From NCBI GenBank assembly GCA_001797905.1, contig MGQS01000096.1:358-11541 (forward strand): DNA of 11,184 bases, given 5' to 3'. The notes beneath the pieces are model-generated. The model was given only the letters and a program-made list of their open reading frames with translations. It was not told the origin of the DNA and searched no databases. Shown here one piece after another: positions 5,030-11,184 of the stretch (positions are counted from its first letter, which is position 1; every line of letters begins with the position of its first letter). Position numbers and translations under genes: made by a program. This DNA is from Deltaproteobacteria bacterium RBG_16_54_11 (lineage in GTDB: Bacteria; Desulfobacterota; B13-G15; RBG-16-54-18).

Positions 5030-7972
5030 TCATGAGGCAAAGGAAAAGCGGCACACAGCCTCATAGTCACAATACCGGCAGGCATCCTCGTCGGTGGCAG
5101 GGAAAAAGTGAGAAGCCTCCACCATATGATCTATAAGGTAGGCCAGCAAGGAGGGAAAGGAGCTGGAGAACCAGGCGATAGAGGCGGCCCTGAGCCCATC
5201 GATCCTGTCCGGCGGGATGAAATAGCGCTCGTTCCCTCCCCTGCCGAGCTCCACGTAGGCCGCGAGGGTGCTGCCCAATGCCTCCGTGCTCCCCGCGGCC
5301 ACGAGCAGGCAGTAGAGGGGGAGCTGGAGGTCTTTGATCGCCCTTTTGACGGCCTTGAGGCCTTCATAATCCGGTTCATTGGGGATAGGGAAAGGAAGGA
5401 GGCTCCTTTCGAAGTGCCCTTTGACGAAGCCCTCCACCCTCCCCGTCTTATAATCCAAGATGATTCGGTGCCCTCCCCTCCTGTCGATCCTGTCCACCTT
5501 CCCGTAGAAGATGAACTCACCTCGACCCATGGAGAGCGGTAGGCGATATTCCTCCTCCAAGGCCTCGATGAAGGTGACCTCCGGCATCTGTGAGAGATAG
5601 CTCTGCAGACGATACGCGGCAGCGTATTCAAGAAAGAACCTTTTTTCCGGGGCCAAACAGCGGCACATCGTTGATCCCGAGAAACGCTCCCGGAAGATGG
5701 AGATCAGTCTCTCGGAATCGTTGTCCGCGGCCTTGCGATACTGCCGCTTTCGATACGGCGAGAAATATGCCTCCAGGACCTGGTGCATGATCTCGCCCAG
5801 GGCAGCGGAGTCCACCTCCTCGGTGACGGCAATCGCAGGCTTGAGGCCCAGGAGATAACGATAGTAAAACTTGAGAGGGCACAAGAGATAGGTGTTCAAG
5901 AACGAGGCAGAGAGCCCATGCATGCGGCTCCATTCGGAGAGGAACTCCTTGACCTGCCGGTGATCCCTCCCTTTTTTTGCCAATCCTTCTTCCCTGTGGA
6001 ACGATTTCCCCGAGATCCGGAGAGGGGCTTTCGCAACAGCTTCCTCCAGAAAGGCGCCCCTTTTCTTCTCCTCCTGCCAGAGAAGCCCTTCGATGAAACG
6101 GCTTCTCACCTTCTTTCCCTCCAGGCCGCCGGAACCGGGCATGGTGGATGCCTGCCAAAACAGGTGGGCCTCTTTTGCACACGAAATGAGGCGATCAAAG
6201 TGGTAGCGGACAATGGCCTCTTCGCGCTCGCTCCCCTTAAGGCCCAAGATCCCCTTGAGGGGTTCGGGCAGCAGCGGATTGACCTCCTCATGGGCCGGAA
6301 TGATATCCTCATTGACGTCGATCACGATGACCCGATCGAAGGAGAGAAGCCGTGTCTCCAGAAGACCCAAGACCTGAAGCCCCACCAGGGGGTGCCCTTC
6401 AAAGGGGGTGCGCGCCATGTGTATGACCTCCCGCAGCAGGGAGAAGAGGAGCCTGGCGTCCATGGGGTGCCGGGCAAAGAGGGCATCCTCCAGGCTGGGG
6501 ATCACACTGCCTTCCAGGGTATAGATAAATTCGTTGTCAAGGGGGTGGTCGTGCAGGGAGTCCTCTGTGCCCACAAAAGGGGAGAAGAGGAAGCGCACCA
6601 GCCCCCTGAGGGCGCCTGCCAGCCCTCGAGGTGTCTGCACTGCCTCCCACGGTTCCAGAAGCTGCTGGTGGAGCCCCTGGACGAATCTCTGGGCCTCACT
6701 GAGGTCCAGATCCTCCGTGGCGAGAAATCTTCTATCCCTCTCCTCATCCTCGGATATAGCGAGGACCTCCACCAGCCCCTCCCGCGTCAAAAAGGGCTTG
6801 CCGTAGTGCCGAATCTTTTCTTCGAGGAAGTGAAGCACGATGCGCCCCTCCTTGCCTGAAGGGGTGGGGAGCCTCCGCAAATAGGGATGCCTGATCAGGG
6901 TCAGGTAGTCCTGGTGGTAGTAGGCCCCCTCCTCATCCCGTCCCTCCTGCAACCTCATCAGTTGATCCAGGAGTGACGAGAGGGCCGTCCGTTCCAGCGG
7001 ATAACCGAGGGAGACGTTCACCGGCATCCGCGGCGGCAGGCTGTAGAGCGCGGGGATCAGGACCGAGGGGTCGGGCAGCACCAGGGCGCACTGGTCGGGC
7101 CGTTGGATCCCTGCGGGGATAGTCGCCTGCATGTGGAGGAGTTCGGCGTGGAGGTCATAGGCCTCATAATAATGGAGTTGGGGCGGGCGAGGGGTATCCC
7201 CACCTTGTGTCTCGATCTCCATGCCCCACTCATCCTTCCAGCGCCTGTACAAAGGCGGCAGGCGCTCAGGATCCGCATGCCAGAGGATCCGCGCGTCCTG
7301 AGAGAAAAGATGGCGGAATATCCGCTCCTCGGCATTGGTCAGGGCGTAAAAGCCGGCGAGATAGATCGGCCCTTCGCCGAGGGGCAACCGTTCTATCCCC
7401 TCAGCCAGCAGTCGCAAGCGTTTCCCGCCGGTGGTGAGGCCTTCCGCCTTGAGAAGGCGATCGAAGGCGGTATATATTGCCCCCAGCCCCTCCAGGAGGG
7501 CTATGGCATCAGGGGGGACATCCCCGGGATAGGGTATGCCCTGGGGAATAACCAGCTCCCGGTCGATCTCCTCGAGCAGGGCCGCCAGCCGTATCCCCCA
7601 CGGGAAAAACCGGTCCCAGGTCTCGGCAACCCTCCCATAGCTCGGGTTATCCCTGACAACGCCGAAGAGGACCCATGCCTGATCAGGGGGCGAGAGGGGA
7701 CGACAAGGGGGATCTTCCAGTTGTATTGCCGCCTCCTCCACCAGGTCCTTGATGGCGACGATCCGCGGCGGGACAAAGGGCATTTTCTTCCTGGCCGTGA
7801 TGAGGTGAAAAAGGTAGTCCCGCAGATAGACGATCCCCCTGCGGTGGGGGAGTACGACGGTAACCCGAGCCAAGGCCAGGGGATCGTCGGGTTGGTAATG
7901 ACGGGCGAAGACCTCCTCGGCCAGCCTCTCAAGAAAGTTCTCCTGCAAGGGAATGACGGTGACCTTGTTCAC
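5030..7972 (-). CDS. addB: AddB-type subunit of the AddAB helicase-nuclease
   Basis: The 980-aa product is the AddB partner in processing double-strand DNA ends for RecA-dependent repair. The N-terminal third has an inactive helicase fold: the strand VTVVLPHRRGIVYLRDYL (37-54) occupies the Walker A position but lacks GKT, as in the alphaproteobacterial-type AddB. The C-terminal domain is a PD-(D/E)XK nuclease with GEIMH at 726-730, VDRID at 826-830, LDYKTG at 839-844 (Asp840, Lys842) and QLPLY at 883-887. Cys698 before the nuclease plus CRYCDYEAVC at 965-974 form the four-cysteine Fe-S staple typical of AddB. Translation starts at a GTG that overlaps the stop of the preceding nuclease gene by four bases (GTGA), which indicates translational coupling. 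It is the last gene of a three-gene operon. The call is firm; whether it recognises a Chi-like site cannot be told from sequence. Confidence 0.93.
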   Translation of the reverse strand: MNKVTVIPLQENFLERLAEEVFARHYQPDDPLALARVTVVLPHRRGIVYLRDYLFHLITARKKMPFVPPRIVAIKDLVEEAAIQLEDPPCRPLSPPDQAWVLFGVVRDNPSYGRVAETWDRFFPWGIRLAALLEEIDRELVIPQGIPYPGDVPPDAIALLEGLGAIYTAFDRLLKAEGLTTGGKRLRLLAEGIERLPLGEGPIYLAGFYALTNAEERIFRHLFSQDARILWHADPERLPPLYRRWKDEWGMEIETQGGDTPRPPQLHYYEAYDLHAELLHMQATIPAGIQRPDQCALVLPDPSVLIPALYSLPPRMPVNVSLGYPLERTALSSLLDQLMRLQEGRDEEGAYYHQDYLTLIRHPYLRRLPTPSGKEGRIVLHFLEEKIRHYGKPFLTREGLVEVLAISEDEERDRRFLATEDLDLSEAQRFVQGLHQQLLEPWEAVQTPRGLAGALRGLVRFLFSPFVGTEDSLHDHPLDNEFIYTLEGSVIPSLEDALFARHPMDARLLFSLLREVIHMARTPFEGHPLVGLQVLGLLETRLLSFDRVIVIDVNEDIIPAHEEVNPLLPEPLKGILGLKGSEREEAIVRYHFDRLISCAKEAHLFWQASTMPGSGGLEGKKVRSRFIEGLLWQEEKKRGAFLEEAVAKAPLRISGKSFHREEGLAKKGRDHRQVKEFLSEWSRMHGLSASFLNTYLLCPLKFYYRYLLGLKPAIAVTEEVDSAALGEIMHQVLEAYFSPYRKRQYRKAADNDSERLISIFRERFSGSTMCRCLAPEKRFFLEYAAAYRLQSYLSQMPEVTFIEALEEEYRLPLSMGRGEFIFYGKVDRIDRRGGHRIILDYKTGRVEGFVKGHFERSLLPFPIPNEPDYEGLKAVKRAIKDLQLPLYCLLVAAGSTEALGSTLAAYVELGRGGNERYFIPPDRIDGLRAASIAWFSSSFPSLLAYLIDHMVEASHFFPATDEDACRYCDYEAVCRFSFAS

Positions 7973-8484
7973 GGCACGGCTACCACAGCAGGCTCGTCGA
8001 TATAGAGGAGATACCCCTTGGCGGGCCGGCGAAAAACGGCCTCCGCGAGCCCCTGATAAAGGTCCACCTGGTCGCGGTGCCCCTGCTCGCGACGTGCCAC
8101 CTTGAAATCAATCACCGCCAGCGCATCCTCACCGATGATCAGCCGGTCTATCCGATGCAGCTCACCCTGGGCATCTATTACCTCTACCTCCCGCAGGCTC
8201 TTAACCCCCCTCTCAAACCACGGCCTCACCTCGGGAAGGGAGAGGGCGGCCCAGAGAGGGCCGAGAAAGTCTTTCTCTACATCCCAGCGCTCCCGATCTA
8301 TGCCATGGAGGGCGAAGGCCCTGAGAATGGCCCGCTCGATATCCTCTCTGCCGGAGCAGTGATCCAGGAAGAAAAGGGCGCGGTGGATGAGCTCTCCCCG
8401 TTGGGCTAATCTGACCCTCTCCGGGTCCTGAACCAGGGAAAGGGGATGGGTATGGATCTTTATCTCCCGAGGTCTCTCAGCCAT
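7969..8484 (-). CDS. stand-alone PD-(D/E)XK nuclease: detached C-terminal domain of AddA
   Basis: The 171-aa protein consists almost only of a RecB/AddA-type nuclease domain. Motifs in order are GELIH at 30-34, HRIDRLII at 110-117, LAVIDFKVARRE at 122-133 with Asp126 and Lys128, and QVDLYQGLAEAVF at 139-151, the usual Q-x3-Y helix. All expected catalytic positions are present, so it should be active. In ordinary AddA this domain is fused behind the helicase. Here it starts at an ATG inside the helicase gene's end (ATGGCTGA, eight-base overlap, +1 frame), with no clear Shine-Dalgarno, so it is probably translated by reinitiation or coupling. It overlaps addB by four bases. There is no Fe-S cysteine set. 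It most likely assembles with the helicase and AddB as the 3'-strand nuclease. A recent frameshift or an assembly error is the main alternative to a true split gene. Confidence 0.88.
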   Translation of the reverse strand: MAERPREIKIHTHPLSLVQDPERVRLAQRGELIHRALFFLDHCSGREDIERAILRAFALHGIDRERWDVEKDFLGPLWAALSLPEVRPWFERGVKSLREVEVIDAQGELHRIDRLIIGEDALAVIDFKVARREQGHRDQVDLYQGLAEAVFRRPAKGYLLYIDEPAVVAVP

Positions 8485-11029
8485 AACCAGGGCACCCTGT
8501 TTGGATGAGCATCTCCCGCAACCAGGCCGCGAGGTAGGACCGGTCTGCCCCCTTGCCGCGGGGCGGCGGGAGGCTGGTCTCGTAGAGGTAGAGTTCCGCC
8601 TCGGCCCTGGTGGTGGCCACGTAGAGGAGGTTCAAAGCCTCCAAGGCGTCGTTGATCATCATCGCGGTCCTCTCTTTCTCCAAGTGGGCGGGAAGGGGTC
8701 TCTTCAGATTGACAAAGCACCCCTCATCGAGCTTGACCAGGCTTGGAGGCTCCAGCCGCCAGTTGGTGAAAGGGACAAAGACGACGGGAAACTCCAATCC
8801 CTTTGCCTTGTGCACGGTGAGAACCCTGACAGCGGAGATCTCCTCCGGCAGGCCGATCTTTTCCTCCCTGCCCCCCTCCTCCCAGAACTGGAGAAAGTGC
8901 GAGAGGCTTCGCTGCCCCCGTGTCTCCGTTTGAAAGATGAGCTCGAAAAAGCGATGGATAAAGACCTGCTCCTCGGCGAAGCGCTCCAACAGATGAAATC
9001 GCTCGACTACCTCCCTGGCGAGGTCATAGGGGGTAACAAACCCCACACGGGCCAGCAGGGGTCTGATGAATTCTGCGGCGACCTCCGGGAGCCTCCTGTC
9101 AAAAGCCCTGTAGAGCGGAGGCTGCCACCTCCCTTCAGCCGAAAAATCATCGAGGACCTCCGGGGGGATGCCGGGCAACCCCCTAAAGAGGCGGCTGGCA
9201 ATTGCCCCCCAGAAGGCAAGATCATCCAAGGGGTAATCAAGGAATCTCAAAAACGCAACCAATCCCTTGATAAGATCGGAGCTGCGCAGGCGCAGGGAGT
9301 TCTCGGTAACCACCGGGATCCCCTCGGCCATCAGCCAAGCAGCGATATCCTCGGCGTCCCGGTTGCGCCGCACCAGAACGGCAATCCCTGTACCCTTTCT
9401 CCGCTCCCATACCTCCTTCACCTGCTCGATGAGCCGTACCTTTACCGCCTGACGCAGCTCTGCCCCCGAAGCCCCAAAGGAGGCTACCTCGACCCTGCCC
9501 TTTTCCTGGCCCTGCTGCAAAAGAGGCGCGATCTCTTGCTCCACACCCTCAAAGTTGCGCACTATCGACTGGGCAAGGAGGGCCTGTGCCCACCCCTGGG
9601 CCTTCTCCCCGAGTATGACGCCGGCGATCCGCCGGGCGAATTGTTCGTCGGCGAGCAGGCGATACAGGCCGTTATTGAACTCGACGATCGCGGGCAGTGA
9701 GCGATAGTTCATCACGAGGGTCTCGGCCCTCCTCTCCTCAAGAGGGACGCTGGGAAAGGAGTCGGCAGCCGCCTCCTTGAACAGGCGCCAGTCCCCCCCT
9801 CGCCACCCATAGATGGCCTGCTTGACATCACCCACGTAAAACAGGCTCCCCCCCGTAGCCAGGCTCTCCTCCAGCAGGGGAAAGAGGGCCTCCCACTGGG
9901 GGCGGCTGGTATCCTGAAATTCGTCGATGAGGAAATGACGTATCCGCGATCCGAGCTTCATAAAGGCATAGGCGCCCGCCCCCGGGTTTCCCTGTAGGTA
10001 TCCCCTGACCAAGGAGTGCCATCCCCCCCCGAGGATCATGCCTTCACGCTCGGACAGCCATCTCATCTCGTGCTGCAGCTCCTCCAGTACCCTCATATAG
10101 GCATGAACCCGTGCTTTGGCCAGGATGTCGAGGTAATGCTCCCGCGCCTTCTTGAGACCCTGATAGAGGTCATCCAGAAGGCCACGGGTGCGCTCATCGA
10201 GCCCCCGGGCCTTGCTCGTCAGCAACTCGGAAAAGGACGCCTTCTCGAAAAACCCCCTTTCCACATGGGAGAGCGGCTCCTGGAGGTATGCTGCCTGAAA
10301 GCTCCTCTTATGGAGCCCCTCCTCAACATCTGCCTTGCGTATCTCCCCCAGGAGCCTTGCGGCCGAGCGTTGTAGATCCTCCTCTGCCTTCCCCAGGTCC
10401 GGTGAGGGGCCGGCCAGGCAGGGGATATCGGCCTTGTTATAGAGCTCCCGGATCTTCCTCCTGATCCCTCTTTCCACCACCAGCCCGCCTGCCTCCTCTA
10501 TCCTGAGATAGGTCTCGAGGAGCTCGATGAAGAGCCGGCAGAGCCGATCATCTGTCTCCCCCCACCTGATACCCGCCAGGAGCCGGTCGAAGCAGAGATC
10601 GAGGACGGCATCTTGCTCGAAGACCACCTCGAGCTCCGGCTTGAGCCCCATCTCCAAGGAGAAGGCCCGCAGCAAGGCATAGACCAGGCTGTCGATGGTA
10701 CGGACATGAAAATCGCTGAAATGAGCAAGGATGGTATCGAGCCAGACCCCGGCCTCTGAGGGCTTGAGGCCTGTCTCGCGGGAGAGCCCGGGCCCATCCT
10801 GCACCTCCAACGCAATCTTTTTTAGGGCGAGGATGATGCGTTCCTTCATCTCTGCGGCGGCCCGATTGGTGAAGGTGATGGCCACAATCTGACGAAGGGC
10901 ATCGGGCGAGGGCTCCTGCTTTGCCAGGAGTGAGAGAAACCTGATGGTGAGCTGGTAGGTCTTGCCCGCGCCGGCCGAGGCCCGGAGGCAATGGATCCGG
11001 GGATATGCGTTTTTTTGCGGTTCAGTCAT
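8477..11029 (-). CDS. addA: AddA/RecB-like UvrD-family (SF1A) helicase, lacking the fused nuclease domain
   Basis: The 850-aa product is the ATP-driven 3'-5' DNA translocase of an AddAB-type enzyme. All helicase motifs are visible: Walker A ASAGAGKT at 17-24, motif Ia ITFTNRAAAEMKER at 51-64, motif II LIDEFQDTS at 367-375, motif III GDVKQAIYGWRGG at 400-412, motif IV MNYRS at 440-444, motif V LTVHKAKGLEF at 737-747 and motif VI LLYVATTRAE at 801-810. Typical AddA proteins are longer (roughly 1,100-1,250 aa) because a PD-(D/E)XK nuclease follows. This one stops about 40 residues after motif VI, and the nuclease is encoded by the overlapping next ORF. The ATG at 11029 is used because Walker A lies only 17 residues in; its ribosome-binding site is weak. 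The gene is first in the operon, and no strong promoter is seen in the 155 bases before the window edge. Confidence 0.93.
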   Translation of the reverse strand: MTEPQKNAYPRIHCLRASAGAGKTYQLTIRFLSLLAKQEPSPDALRQIVAITFTNRAAAEMKERIILALKKIALEVQDGPGLSRETGLKPSEAGVWLDTILAHFSDFHVRTIDSLVYALLRAFSLEMGLKPELEVVFEQDAVLDLCFDRLLAGIRWGETDDRLCRLFIELLETYLRIEEAGGLVVERGIRRKIRELYNKADIPCLAGPSPDLGKAEEDLQRSAARLLGEIRKADVEEGLHKRSFQAAYLQEPLSHVERGFFEKASFSELLTSKARGLDERTRGLLDDLYQGLKKAREHYLDILAKARVHAYMRVLEELQHEMRWLSEREGMILGGGWHSLVRGYLQGNPGAGAYAFMKLGSRIRHFLIDEFQDTSRPQWEALFPLLEESLATGGSLFYVGDVKQAIYGWRGGDWRLFKEAAADSFPSVPLEERRAETLVMNYRSLPAIVEFNNGLYRLLADEQFARRIAGVILGEKAQGWAQALLAQSIVRNFEGVEQEIAPLLQQGQEKGRVEVASFGASGAELRQAVKVRLIEQVKEVWERRKGTGIAVLVRRNRDAEDIAAWLMAEGIPVVTENSLRLRSSDLIKGLVAFLRFLDYPLDDLAFWGAIASRLFRGLPGIPPEVLDDFSAEGRWQPPLYRAFDRRLPEVAAEFIRPLLARVGFVTPYDLAREVVERFHLLERFAEEQVFIHRFFELIFQTETRGQRSLSHFLQFWEEGGREEKIGLPEEISAVRVLTVHKAKGLEFPVVFVPFTNWRLEPPSLVKLDEGCFVNLKRPLPAHLEKERTAMMINDALEALNLLYVATTRAEAELYLYETSLPPPRGKGADRSYLAAWLREMLIQTGCPGYG

Positions 11030-11082
11030 ACAAGGCTCATATACCTGGACGAGTTACTACGCAGTAGCATATACTAGTTTAC

Positions 11083-11184
11083 ATCCCCCCTTTAGAAAAG
11101 GGGGGTGGGGGGGAATTTGAAGGTTGGGGAAATCCCCCTCAATCCCCCTGACCAAAGGGTCACCTCCGGTTTGCAAAGGGGGAT
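11083..11184. repeat. C-run/G-run inverted repeats upstream of addA, cut by the window edge
   Basis: The first hairpin is ATCCCCCCTTT (11083-11093) against AAAAGGGGGG (11096-11105). It is followed by a G-rich stretch ending in GAATTT (about 11117) that is mirrored by AAATCCCCC (11130-11138) and AATCCCCC (11141-11148). A further GGGGGAT closes at the window end. The pattern matches the element at 3141-3187, so at least two family members occur within 8 kb. They look like nested or tandem copies of a dispersed intergenic hairpin repeat. The remaining bases between addA and the repeat (11030-11082) are AT-richer, but I see no convincing promoter there. Confidence 0.6.

Noticed and set aside
5783..6859. 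358-codon plus-strand ORF opposite addB
   Set aside because: It is antisense to a gene with intact nuclease and Fe-S motifs. The composition follows the shadow frame of GC-rich codons and no family is recognised.
7103..8005. 300-codon plus-strand ORF opposite the start of addB
   Set aside because: It is an antisense shadow of the conserved AddB N-terminus and has no recognisable motif.
8501..9700. 399-codon plus-strand ORF opposite the helicase gene
   Set aside because: It is a shadow frame of the helicase region that includes motifs V and VI; no domain or ribosome-binding site supports it.

Overview
The window reads as chromosomal DNA of an anaerobic, moderately GC-rich bacterium. Three things point to a deltaproteobacterial (Desulfobacterota-like) lineage: a benzoyl-CoA-reductase/2-hydroxyacyl-CoA-dehydratase type Fe-S protein pair, an AddAB rather than RecBCD recombination nuclease, and intergenic C-run/G-run hairpin repeats plus GAAYCCYT-type octamer repeats. 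This taxonomic call is an inference; no rRNA or other strong marker is present. Every complete gene lies on the minus strand. The only plus-strand candidate is a 24-codon gene tail at the left edge.

Right part (about 5.0-11.0 kb): a three-gene, tightly overlapping operon transcribed right to left. It encodes an AddA/RecB-like UvrD-family helicase (850 aa), a separate small PD-(D/E)XK nuclease (171 aa), and AddB (980 aa, helicase-fold remnant plus PD-(D/E)XK nuclease with an Fe-S staple). The small ORF looks exactly like the C-terminal nuclease domain that is normally fused to AddA. Here AddA is split between helicase motif VI and the nuclease GxxxH motif by an 8-base ATG/TGA overlap, so the AddAB enzyme would be a three-polypeptide complex that processes double-strand breaks.

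Middle (about 2.8-5.0 kb): a cytosolic GAF + HD-GYP protein, probably a c-di-GMP phosphodiesterase, lies behind a good sigma70-type promoter and a structured leader of about 155 nt. After it comes a stand-alone translation initiation factor IF-1 gene with a strong terminator. A C-run/G-run inverted repeat sits in the IF-1 leader.

Left part (0-2.8 kb): two related Fe-S proteins of the HgdB/BcrB/BcrC superfamily, in the order C-like then B-like. Between them is an unusual 213-228 bp spacer holding a MITE-like inverted-repeat element, an octamer repeat and a TetR-operator-like palindrome. No ATP-dependent activase (BcrA/D or HgdC type) is present, so the pair must take electrons from a component encoded elsewhere.

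The most notable observations are the split AddA, the activase-less dehydratase/reductase pair with the repeat element between its subunit genes, and the structured leader of the HD-GYP gene. I see no phage, IS transposase, CRISPR array, tRNA or rRNA.
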